A DNA stretch of 31,242 nucleotides from JARRQJ01 sp037381915 (lineage in GTDB: Bacteria > Pseudomonadota > Gammaproteobacteria > DRLM01), in contig JARRQJ010000025.1 of the NCBI GenBank assembly GCA_037381915.1, forward strand, positions 1 to 31,242. The letters run 5' to 3'. Below the pieces are notes generated by a model that saw only the letters and a program-made list of their open reading frames with translations, made no database searches and was not told the origin of the DNA. The position numbers and the translations under genes are program-made. Positions 21,571 to 29,765 of the stretch are shown piece by piece (positions within the stretch are counted from its first letter, which is position 1; each line of letters begins with the position of its first letter).

Positions 21571-23882
21571 TGTGATCTTCCTTTCAACCAATCCAGGGAG
21601 CGGCGCAACACGCCGCCGAGACCCTTCGCGCACGGCGCCGAGGCCGTCGGCTCTGACCCCCGATCAAACGGCAGTTTCTCTGCGCCGCGGCAGTCCGCCA
21701 GAGCCCGCATCCCGCTCTTGGGATCGATCCACGCCCAGTCTATCCCCGGCGGCGGATCGATGTTCAAAGGCTGCGTTCCGATCGTGGCGAACACATCTCC
21801 CCACACTTGCATGGCGCCGCCTGCGCCGGTGAACCCGGCCGACTCGTTATCGTCCCGTCCCACCCAAACTACACCGAGGCGGTCGCCGCCGAAGCCGGCG
21901 AACCAGCTGTCGCGAAGATCGTCGGTGGTACCGGTCTTGCCGGCGAGGTGCAGATCTGCGGGCAGGTAGCGCGTCAAGCTCCGTCCGGTACCGCTGGCGA
22001 CTACTTCCTGCATGGCCGTGGTCAACAAATACACCGCCCGCGGATCGGCCGCCTGCACCACCTGCAAGGGATAGCGTTTCAAGGGCTTGCCCTGCGCGCT
22101 CACCACGTCGCGGATGGTACGCAACGGCGTTCGAAACCCGCCGCCGGCAATGGTCTGGTACATCTGCGCCACTTCCAGGGGCGTCAGACTCATGGACCCC
22201 AGCAGCATGGCGGGATAGGGATTGATGTCGCGCTCGACGCCCAGGGCATGCAGCGTATCCAGCACCTTCGGGACACCCAGCGCCATACCCAAACTGACCG
22301 TCGCCAGATTATAGGAATGCGCCAGTGCGGTATGCAGCGGCACGGGACCGTGTGTCAGTCTATCGTAATTGGCCGGCTGCCACACCTGTCCGCTGTCGCT
22401 GGTGATATCCTGCGGCTCGTCGTTGATAATGGTGGCCAGCGTGTATTTTTTTGGCTGGCTGAGCGCGGCGAGATACACGGCGGGTTTAATGATTGACCCC
22501 ACTTGGCGTTCCGCATCCAAGGCGCGATCGAAACCCGCGTAGCGCGGTTCACGCCCGCCGATCACCGCCAGGACTTCACCGCCGCTGACCGTGGTCACCA
22601 CCATGGCGCCCTCCAGGGTGCCAGGCTTGATACCCCGCTGGCGTTCCAGTGCCGCCAAGCGGCGGGCGAAGACCTGCTCCGCCGCGCTTTGCACTAAAGG
22701 ATCCATGGTGGTGAAGATCCGCAGGCCTTCGGAACGCAGATCCTCCTGCCGGTAATCACGGCTCAACTGCCGTTTCACCAGGTCCAAAAACGCGGGATGA
22801 TAGGCGATGCTCTGCGGCTGCGCCGTCACGCCCAAAGGCTGCCGCTTCGCCTGGCTGGCTTCATCAGACGACAGCAGATGCTGCTTGACCATGATGTCCA
22901 AAACCAGATTGCGCCGCGTCAGGGCTCGCCGAGGGTGATGGCGCGGGTCATAATAAGAAGGACCTTTGACCAAACCGATCAGCAAGGCGATCTGTTGCGG
23001 CGCCAGCTTCTCCAGGGGGACGCCGAAATAGAATTGACTGGCCAGGCCAAAACCATGTATGGCCCGGTCCCGGTCCTGGCCGAGATAGATCTCGTTCATA
23101 TAGGTCTGGAGAATGTCATCCTTCGTGTAGTGCACCTCCAACAACAGGGACATCACCGCTTCGTTGAGCTTGCGCCATAGGGTGCGCTCATTATCGAGAA
23201 AGAAATTCTTCACCAGCTGCTGCGTGAGGGTGCTCCCCCCCTGGACGATCGCGCCGTGACGCAGATCGGTCCACAAAGCGCGGGCGATGGCCCGCGGGTC
23301 GAGCCCCCAATGGGTGTAAAAATGACGGTCCTCCACCGCCATCAGGCCGCTGCGCAGCAACGGCGGCACGTCGGGCAATTTCACCAGGATGCGGTCCTGA
23401 TGATGCGCCGGGTAGATTCTCCCGATGACCACCGGCTCCATCCTCAGCAGGGGCATGGCCGCACCATCGACGCCCGTGAGGGCAACCAGGGTATCCCCGT
23501 CAAAGCGGGCATCCACGGTGACCGATTCCTCGCGATTGTCCCAAAATTGAAAGGGCCGGGTGGTGACGCGCAGATCGTCGCCGTGCCGGTCGTAACTGCC
23601 CTGGCTCGCCGCGCCGGCCAGGGGACGATAATCCAGCATGCGCAACTCGCGTTCGAACTGAGCGGCCGAAAGCCTTGCTCCGGCATACAGCTCCAAGGGC
23701 TGTGCATACACATAGGCCGGCAACGCCCAGCGCTTGCCTTCGAACTTCACACGGATGATGTGATCGAGATAAAGCGTATAGGCGACGCCAATACCCAGCA
23801 GTATCAACAGCGGCCATAGGACCTTAGCCGATAAGACCAGGCGCTGCGGCCTCTTAGAGCGGCGGGTATGACGAATCGGCAT
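21567..23882 (-). CDS. mrcB: Bifunctional peptidoglycan synthase PBP1b
   Basis: A 771-residue class A penicillin-binding protein. Order: basic cytosolic tail with RHTRRSKRPQR, one membrane helix (about 19-37), UB2H domain (about 65-150), GT51 transglycosylase with catalytic Glu184 in VEDRHFYTHWGLD and GGSTLTQQLVKN, and transpeptidase with S463-x-x-K (GSIIKP), SYN (523-525) and KTGTT (649-653). It polymerises and cross-links peptidoglycan in the periplasm. The UB2H domain is the docking site for LpoB in E. coli, and an LpoP-like gene follows with a four-base overlap. It is divergent from the kinase fusion gene, 186 bases apart; a promoter is expected there but not defined. Confidence 0.96.
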   Translation of the reverse strand: MPIRHTRRSKRPQRLVLSAKVLWPLLILLGIGVAYTLYLDHIIRVKFEGKRWALPAYVYAQPLELYAGARLSAAQFERELRMLDYRPLAGAASQGSYDRHGDDLRVTTRPFQFWDNREESVTVDARFDGDTLVALTGVDGAAMPLLRMEPVVIGRIYPAHHQDRILVKLPDVPPLLRSGLMAVEDRHFYTHWGLDPRAIARALWTDLRHGAIVQGGSTLTQQLVKNFFLDNERTLWRKLNEAVMSLLLEVHYTKDDILQTYMNEIYLGQDRDRAIHGFGLASQFYFGVPLEKLAPQQIALLIGLVKGPSYYDPRHHPRRALTRRNLVLDIMVKQHLLSSDEASQAKRQPLGVTAQPQSIAYHPAFLDLVKRQLSRDYRQEDLRSEGLRIFTTMDPLVQSAAEQVFARRLAALERQRGIKPGTLEGAMVVTTVSGGEVLAVIGGREPRYAGFDRALDAERQVGSIIKPAVYLAALSQPKKYTLATIINDEPQDITSDSGQVWQPANYDRLTHGPVPLHTALAHSYNLATVSLGMALGVPKVLDTLHALGVERDINPYPAMLLGSMSLTPLEVAQMYQTIAGGGFRTPLRTIRDVVSAQGKPLKRYPLQVVQAADPRAVYLLTTAMQEVVASGTGRSLTRYLPADLHLAGKTGTTDDLRDSWFAGFGGDRLGVVWVGRDDNESAGFTGAGGAMQVWGDVFATIGTQPLNIDPPPGIDWAWIDPKSGMRALADCRGAEKLPFDRGSEPTASAPCAKGLGGVLRRSLDWLKGRSQ

Positions 23883-24068
23883 CTTCGGAAAACATGGGGA
23901 TTAATCGAAAGCTACACCGGGGGCTGATATTGGACCGTGAAATGCGGATTATACATGGATTCGCTATGCCGCCGCGGGAATCGCCGCACCAGACTCAAGC
24001 CCGACTATCGGTATCAAACACCATCTGCAATAATTCTCCAAGGTACTTCTCTACTTTACTTTCGAAGC

Positions 24069-25601
24069 ATGGCACAAGCACCCGGCGCGATCCTCATCGA
24101 CAAACTGCAGAATTCCGCACTCTATGACCACCCGGTGCGGCATTTTCAGGTGATAGAGACCCATATCTCCTGGCTGCTGCTGACCGGCCCTTTCGCCTAT
24201 AAGATCAAAAAGCCGGTAAACCTCGGTTTTCTGGACTTCTCCACCCTGGAGAAGCGCCGCCACTATTGCCATGAGGAGTTGCGGCTCAACCAGCGCCTGG
24301 CCCCAGAGTTATATCTTACCGTGATCCCCATTACCGGAAGCGCTTCACATCCGGCCTTCGCCGGCGAGGGGCCGGTGATCGAATATGCGGTAAAAATGCG
24401 CGAGTTCGCCCAAAGCGCCCAATTGGACCGGGTCCTGGCGCGCGGCGAACTACGTAGCGAACACATCGTCCGTCTCGCCGAGGCGGTGGTCCGCTTCCAC
24501 GCCCGTGCCGCGGTCGCCGGCGACGACACCCCCTATGGCGATACCGAGGCGGTATGGCAGCCGGCTGGACAAAACTTCGATCAGATCCGCCCCTATCTCG
24601 ATGCCGGGCAGGACCGCACCCGGTTGGACACGCTGCAGGTCTGGAGTTCACAAACCCACGCGCGGCTCGGCATAGTCTGGCCGGAACGCAAGCACGGCGG
24701 ATTTATCCGTGAATGCCATGGCGACATGCACCTCGGCAACATGGCCCTGGTCGACGACAAAATCCTGATCTTCGACTGCCTCGAATTCAATGCACGGCTG
24801 CGTTGGATCGATGTAATGAGTGAAGTGGCCTTCGTCACCATGGACCTCCAGGACCATGGCCGGCCCGGCCTGGCTCACCGTTTCTTGAACGATTACCTGC
24901 AGCACAGCGGCGACTATCGGGGGCTGCGGGTTTTTAACTTCTATCAGGTTTACCGGGCGCTGGTGCGCGCCAAGGTGGCATGCCTGCGCTTGGGCCAACC
25001 GGGCTTGTCCGCCGAGGAGCAGGAGGCGATCCGCGGGCATTACCGTCAATACCTGCGTTTGGCGGAACACTTTACCCGCGCCGTGCCCACCCCTCTGATC
25101 ATCATGCACGGCCTGTCCGGATCGGGGAAAACCACGATCAGCAGCACCTTGTTGGAAAGCAGCGGCGCGGTCCGCATTCGCTCCGACGTGGAACGCAAAC
25201 GCCTCTTCGGTCTTTCGCCCGAGGCGCGGAGCGGCTCGGGTGTTGCCGCCGACCTGTATAGCGCCGATGCCGGTCGCCGTACCTATGAGCGGCTCGCCGA
25301 GATCGCGCGGGCCGTCATCACCACGGGATTTCCCGTCATCGTCGACGCCGCATTTTTAAAACACCGACAGCGCAAGTCGTTCCAAGAGCTCGCCGATGAG
25401 TTGCGCGTTCCGTTCGTTATCGTCCACTGCGACGCACCCGAGGCGCTGTTGCGGCAACGTATCACGGACCGGCAGGAACGGGCCCGGGATCCGTCGGAAG
25501 CCACGCTCGCGGTACTGAAACACCAATTATCCACGCAGGAGCCGCTGCGGCCCGATGAATCCAAATACCTTCTTACCGTCAAGGCCGTAACGCGGACGTA
25601 A
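24069..25601 (+). CDS. APH-like kinase fused to P-loop AAA/adenylylsulfate-kinase-like domain
   Basis: A 510-residue two-domain protein. The N-terminal part (about 1-330) is of the aminoglycoside phosphotransferase-like family (COG2187 type): KIKKPVNLGFLDFSTLEKRR followed by the YCHEEL run, the catalytic loop HGDMHLGN (217-224) and metal loop ILIFDCLEFN. The C-terminal part (about 340-510) is a P-loop kinase with Walker A GLSGSGKTT (348-356) and VRIRSDVERKRLFGL, like small ATP kinases (COG0645). Substrate unknown; such fusions are common and uncharacterised. ATG 24069 was chosen because family members begin close to the IDKLQN segment; the open frame extends back to 23937 without a ribosome site. 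No SD is evident at 24069 either. Confidence 0.88.
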   Translation: MAQAPGAILIDKLQNSALYDHPVRHFQVIETHISWLLLTGPFAYKIKKPVNLGFLDFSTLEKRRHYCHEELRLNQRLAPELYLTVIPITGSASHPAFAGEGPVIEYAVKMREFAQSAQLDRVLARGELRSEHIVRLAEAVVRFHARAAVAGDDTPYGDTEAVWQPAGQNFDQIRPYLDAGQDRTRLDTLQVWSSQTHARLGIVWPERKHGGFIRECHGDMHLGNMALVDDKILIFDCLEFNARLRWIDVMSEVAFVTMDLQDHGRPGLAHRFLNDYLQHSGDYRGLRVFNFYQVYRALVRAKVACLRLGQPGLSAEEQEAIRGHYRQYLRLAEHFTRAVPTPLIIMHGLSGSGKTTISSTLLESSGAVRIRSDVERKRLFGLSPEARSGSGVAADLYSADAGRRTYERLAEIARAVITTGFPVIVDAAFLKHRQRKSFQELADELRVPFVIVHCDAPEALLRQRITDRQERARDPSEATLAVLKHQLSTQEPLRPDESKYLLTVKAVTRT

Positions 25602-25733
25602 GGTCAGTGGCCGTCTATTTATCAAACCAGCTAATTTCCCGAATAAATTCCGCCATGCGGCAACGGCCGCCCGGACGCTCGCAATAGGTCTCGAGCAGGC
25701 AAGCCCGTCGTGCACAATCACGCACCAACGTCT

Positions 25734-25757
25734 ACACTTTAATAAGTGTATAAGTGT
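25734..25757. promoter_or_regulatory. Palindrome with an extra half-site upstream of the CPXCG gene
   Basis: ACACTT-TAAT-AAGTGT (25734-25749) is a perfect 6-4-6 inverted repeat, followed at once by a third half-site ATAAGTGT (25750-25757). It lies 26 bases before an ATG at 25783 and 89 before the preferred start 25846. Its shape is that of a dimeric repressor operator; the regulator is unknown. Confidence 0.45.
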
Positions 25758-25845
25758 GACTGGCACCCATCGGGAGACCGTCATGGGATACTCACCGGAG
25801 AAGCGGCCTCGCACCAAGACGCGCAGAACATTCTTGGCGGGCTGT

Positions 25846-26040
25846 ATGCCGCTGCAATTTGAACGACAGGTGGCGTGCCCTTATTGCGGCGAGTCATTTA
25901 TCTTCATGATCGACGGCTCGGTGGACAACCAATCCTATTATGAAGAATGCGAGATTTGTTGCCGTCCCATTCTGTTTCATACGGAAGTCGACAGTGACGG
26001 CAATTTGCTGGTCTTCACCGCACACCGGGAGGACGACTGA
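25846..26040 (+). CDS. CPXCG motif-containing cysteine-rich protein
   Basis: A 64-residue zinc-ribbon-like protein with two Cys pairs: ACPYCGESF and ECEICCRPI, followed by the acidic end TAHREDD. ATG 25846 gives the normal length of this family (about 60-65); a start at 25783 (GGGAGA five bases upstream) would add a basic stretch of 21 residues and has the better ribosome site, so the start is uncertain. The family is widespread in proteobacteria and has no known role; metal binding is likely. Its 3' half is overlapped on the other strand by the read-through end of the HDOD pseudogene. Confidence 0.85.
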   Translation: MPLQFERQVACPYCGESFIFMIDGSVDNQSYYEECEICCRPILFHTEVDSDGNLLVFTAHREDD

Positions 26041-26936
26041 TTTCGTCGTGGTGGGGTAATGGCCTACGTGCGTGGTGCCCATTTGGGACGCCAGGCTATC
26101 GAGATCGCTGCGCGACTCGAGCAGGCGCCGGATCGCATCCATGGAATCTGCTTCCTCAAGGCCGATATCCACGAGCAGTTCCGGAGGTAATTGCACGCTG
26201 CCGGCGTCATCACCCTTTCCTAGGCGCTGCAACAGACGATCGGCCAACAGCGCCAGGTTGGCGTAGACCGCGTTTTCGCCGCGGTAACTTTCGTCATGAT
26301 GCCACTTCACCACGGTTATCACCTCCTCGGGCATCTCCCATTTTTGCATCAGCCACGTGCCGATTACGGAGTGATCGGTCATAAACAGGCGTCGTTCAAT
26401 ATTTATCAGCGGGACGCCCGGGTTTCCGACGACTGCCTGGTTGAGGGCATGCAGATCGGACGGAAAAAGATGTCCCAGCAGCAACAAACCGACATTGTGC
26501 ATCAGTCCTCCGAGGTAACACATCCCCGGCACGACATGAATGAACTCGGAAAGATGTTACGCCAAGGATTGCGTCAAGGCGGCGCTGTGGGCGGCATGCA
26601 GCCACACGGCCTTGCGACCCACCGGACCATCGGCAGGACTCGCATCGCTTTGCCGGCGATGCCGCCCAAGGCGAGGTGAACGGCGGGTTCCACGCCCAGC
26701 ACTCGGGTAATGGCGTCCGCGACGGATTTTACTGTGCCGCGATAGCCGAAAAACGGGGAGTTGGCCTGACGGACCATCTGTCCGGCCAGTCCGGGATCCA
26801 ACTCCACGATGGAAACGAGGTCACCCACGTCGGGGGAAGGACCCAGCGCCACGATACGCCGTGCCAATTCCGGCATCGCGGGAATCGCCGTCAGTTTTTC
26901 AATCTCGGCGCGGATCTCTTTTGGCCGTTCCGCCAT
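25894..26936 (-). pseudogene. HDOD domain signalling protein, frameshift plus nonsense codon
   Basis: The gene starts at 26936: MAERPKEIRAEIEKLTAIPA followed by MPELARRIVAL, then VSIVELDPGLAGQMVRQANS and PFFGYRGTVKSVADAI, the usual HDOD N-terminal half, reaching GKAM near 26655. There the frame slips; the expected continuation (PADGPVGRKAVWLHAAHSAA) lies in another frame, which meets a TAA (about 26569) before continuing HLSEFIHVVPGMCYLGGLMHN and GLLLLGHLFP to the end. The C-terminal part also lacks its normal stop: after SRSDLDSLASQMGTT it reads about 45 codons antisense to the CPXCG gene. HDOD proteins are regulatory scaffolds related to HD-GYP; here at least two lesions make a functional protein unlikely. 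Confidence 0.88.
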
Positions 26937-27074
26937 GGCAATGCCGTATATAAATCCGCCGGTTACACATTTCGGCCGATTGCATCATCAATTTAAATAC
27001 TCCTTGAAAGAGCAGAGCTGCACTGTCATCCGAGTCAGCGCGAAGAAAGCTGCCCGGCGAAAAGCCCTGATGCG

Positions 27075-28202
27075 TTATTGCGGATTTCCTATGGGATGCG
27101 AAGCGGAAGAGGCGTAGTCTCTGAGGCGTACCGGCACGCGCTTGGGTCCCCAGTTGCCGGGCGGACCTGCAAATATCCCGGCGAGTGGCGCGTCACAAAA
27201 CCGGCAGTGGCCGTCATCCGTCACTTGCCAATCCGTCATGACATACCAGTCGCGGCCGATCAGCTGCTTGTGGCACTGGTGACAATAGGTGCTGTCACCG
27301 CCGGGGTTGTGCACGTTGCCGGTATAGGCATAACGGATGCCGTGCTTGATGGCGATCTCGCGCGCCTTGATCAATGTAGCCAGTGGCGTCGATGGTTTGT
27401 CCATCATCTTCCAATCCGGATGGAAGGCGCTGAAATGCCAGGGCACCTCCGGTCCCAGGTTCGTCGCGACCCACTGGGCCATTTCCTCTAGTTCCGCCTC
27501 GCTGTCATTCTCACCGGGGATCAGCAAGGTGGTGATCTCCAGCCACACATTGGTGTGATGTTTGAGGTAGATCAGCGTATCCAGGACCGGCTGCAGGTGA
27601 CCGCCGCAAATCTTGTGGTAAAAGCGCTCGCTGAAGGCCTTAAGATCGACGTTCGCCGCGTCCATGTAGCGGAAAAATTCCTCGCGAGGCTGTTCCGCCA
27701 CATACCCGGCCGTCACCGCCACCGATCTCACCCCGACTTCACGGCATGCCTTGGCCACATCGATGGCGTACTCCATGAAAATGATCGGATCGTTATAGGT
27801 GTAGGCGACACTGCGACAGCCCAGTTCCTTTGCCGCCCTGGCGATTAAATCCGGCGGCGCTTGATCGGCGAGGATATCCATCTCCCGCGCCTTGCTCATG
27901 TCCCAGTTCTGGCAAAACTTGCAGGCCAGGTTGCAGCCCGCCGTGCCAAAGGAAAGAACCGAGGTCCCGGGAAGAAAATGATAGAGCGGTTTCTTTTCAA
28001 TAGGATCGATGCAATAACCGCTGGAACGGCCGTAGGTGGTCAGCACGATCTGATCCCCTTGGCGCGCCCGTACAAAACACAGGCCCTGCTGGCCTTCGTG
28101 AAGTTTGCAATAACGCGGACAGACGTCGCACTGGATACGATCATCCGCCAAACGATGCCAATAACGGGTGGGATGCGTCGATCCCGATGTTTTCTCAGCC
28201 AT
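27075..28202 (-). CDS. amrS: AmmeMemoRadiSam system radical SAM enzyme
   Basis: A 375-residue radical SAM protein. C90-x3-C94-x2-C97 (GTAGCNLACKFCQNWDMSK) binds the 4Fe-4S cluster and SAM. The N-terminal region has C25, C28, C32 and C42 (IQCDVCPRYCKLHEGQQGLC), and the C-terminal end has two further C-x2-C pairs (TYCHQCHKQ, GHCRFCDAP) that look like a metal-binding ribbon. These features with the YTYNDPIIFMEYAIDVAKAC segment mark the AmrS/PflA-like family. It is divergent from amrB-amrA with 135 bases between starts. The target of the enzyme is unknown; by family it always accompanies the A and B proteins. Confidence 0.93.
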   Translation of the reverse strand: MAEKTSGSTHPTRYWHRLADDRIQCDVCPRYCKLHEGQQGLCFVRARQGDQIVLTTYGRSSGYCIDPIEKKPLYHFLPGTSVLSFGTAGCNLACKFCQNWDMSKAREMDILADQAPPDLIARAAKELGCRSVAYTYNDPIIFMEYAIDVAKACREVGVRSVAVTAGYVAEQPREEFFRYMDAANVDLKAFSERFYHKICGGHLQPVLDTLIYLKHHTNVWLEITTLLIPGENDSEAELEEMAQWVATNLGPEVPWHFSAFHPDWKMMDKPSTPLATLIKAREIAIKHGIRYAYTGNVHNPGGDSTYCHQCHKQLIGRDWYVMTDWQVTDDGHCRFCDAPLAGIFAGPPGNWGPKRVPVRLRDYASSASHPIGNPQ

Positions 28203-28337
28203 GATAACTACCTGACAAGCTTAATATCCTGCGACCACCACATAAGCAGTATAGTTCAATTCCCTTATCGAGACTTCGCAGCGGTTGATATCTTGACCCG
28301 CTGCCCCTATGTTTATGGTGATGACAGAGGTGATGCT

Positions 28338-29123
28338 ATGTCTTCGATCAGAGCACCGGCGGTAGCCGGAACGTTTTATCCTGAGGATGACCGGGAACTG
28401 AGAAATTTGATCTGCGCCATGCTCGCCGCTTGGCGCAGCGACGCGCCCGCCCCCAAGGCCATCATCGTGCCCCACGCCGGTTATATCTATTCCGGCCCGA
28501 TCGCCGCCTCCGCCTATGCGCAGGTCGCCAATGGCAGGAATACCATTACCCGAGTAATTATGCTGGGGCCGTCCCACCGCGTGCCTTTTTACGGACTGGC
28601 CGCCAGCAACGCCGAATTCTTTACCACGCCTTTGGGAGCGGTGCCCGTCGACCGGGAGGCCTTGACCGCCATCGGGCAGCTTCGCCAAGTACAAACCTTG
28701 GATCAGGCGCATCAATGGGAGCATTCCCTGGAAGTACATATTCCCTTCCTGCAGATGGTCCTGACCGAGTTCAAACTGGTTCCTTTGGTAGTGGGCGAGG
28801 CCACCGCGGAAGAGGTCGGCGAGGTATTGGAGAATTTATGGGGCGGACCGGAAACACTGATCGTGGTGAGTTCCGATCTCAGCCATTATCATGACTACGA
28901 TACCGCCCGCCGGCTGGACCGTGACACATCGGATGCCATTACCCACTTTCGTCCCCAGGATATCCGCTATGAACAGGCCTGCGGCAGGAATCCTATCCTC
29001 GGCCTGCTCCTGGCGGCGCGGCAGCACCACATGAACGCTGAAATCCTCGACCTGCGCAACTCCGGGGACACCGCGGGTCCGCGCGATCGCGTGGTGGGCT
29101 ACGGGGCGTACACCTTTATTTGA
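28338..29123 (+). CDS. amrB: AmmeMemoRadiSam system protein B (MEMO1 family)
   Basis: A 261-residue protein of the MEMO family, distant relatives of extradiol dioxygenases. ATG 28338 has AGAGG seven bases upstream; a long open frame reaching back to 27861 is antisense to amrS and not coding. Signatures: RAPAVAGTFYPED, VPHAGYIYSGPIAASAYAQ, LGPSHRVPFYG, HSLEVHIPFLQM and SSDLSHYHDYDTA, giving the His residues that bind a metal in the human homologue. The end EILDLRNSGDTAGPRDRVVGY is typical. It is 18 bases ahead of amrA, one operon. Confidence 0.94.
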   Translation: MSSIRAPAVAGTFYPEDDRELRNLICAMLAAWRSDAPAPKAIIVPHAGYIYSGPIAASAYAQVANGRNTITRVIMLGPSHRVPFYGLAASNAEFFTTPLGAVPVDREALTAIGQLRQVQTLDQAHQWEHSLEVHIPFLQMVLTEFKLVPLVVGEATAEEVGEVLENLWGGPETLIVVSSDLSHYHDYDTARRLDRDTSDAITHFRPQDIRYEQACGRNPILGLLLAARQHHMNAEILDLRNSGDTAGPRDRVVGYGAYTFI

Positions 29124-29141
29124 TAATGTGATGGGAAAAGC

Positions 29142-29717
29142 ATGAAACCCGAGTTGTCATACAGCAAAGGCGACCAGGAAATTCTCCTGGACATCGCCCA
29201 TGACTCGATCTACCACGGCCTGCATAACGACTACCCGGCCGCCGTCGATCCGGCCGAGTACTCGCCCGCCCTGCAGGGGAAGGCCGCTTCGTTCGTTACA
29301 CTCAAGAGCGCCGGCGCGCTGCGCGGTTGCATCGGGTCCCTGCACGCCGTTCGTCCCCTAGTGGAAGACGTTAACGAGAATGCTTATTCCGCCGCCTTCC
29401 GCGATCCCCGCTTCCCGCCGCTGTCGGACCGGGAACTGGGCGGCGTGGAGATCAGTATTTCCATACTGTCCTCACCCGAAGCGATCACGTTCCGTTCCGA
29501 GCAGGATCTCATTGAACAATTGCGCGCGGGCATCGATGGCCTGATATTGGAGGAAGGCCGTTTCCGCGGCACGTTCTTACCTGCGGTGTGGGAGGCGTTG
29601 CCGGACCCGCAGGTGTTTCTTCGCCAGCTCAAGCTCAAGGCGGGTTTACACCCCGACTATTGGTCAACGTCGTTGCGCGTCTACCGTTACCGGGCCGAAG
29701 AAATCAGTCTCGCTTGA
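29142..29717 (+). CDS. amrA: AmmeMemoRadiSam system protein A (AMMECR1 family)
   Basis: A 191-residue AMMECR1-domain protein. The hallmark LRGCIGSL (within GALRGCIGSLHAVRPL) is present, followed by ENAYSAAFRDPRFPPLSDRE, VEISISILSSPEAI and the C-terminal GTFLPAVWEALPDPQVFLRQ and LKLKAG. Human AMMECR1 is of unknown biochemical role. It closes the amrB-amrA unit; the gap is 18 bases with a weak GGGA ribosome site. It is convergent with the pentapeptide-repeat gene (48-base gap). Confidence 0.94.
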   Translation: MKPELSYSKGDQEILLDIAHDSIYHGLHNDYPAAVDPAEYSPALQGKAASFVTLKSAGALRGCIGSLHAVRPLVEDVNENAYSAAFRDPRFPPLSDRELGGVEISISILSSPEAITFRSEQDLIEQLRAGIDGLILEEGRFRGTFLPAVWEALPDPQVFLRQLKLKAGLHPDYWSTSLRVYRYRAEEISLA

Positions 29718-29765
29718 TACTGGACAGGCGGTGCATGCGGCTCCCGAAAAGACTAAAGCCGAGGC

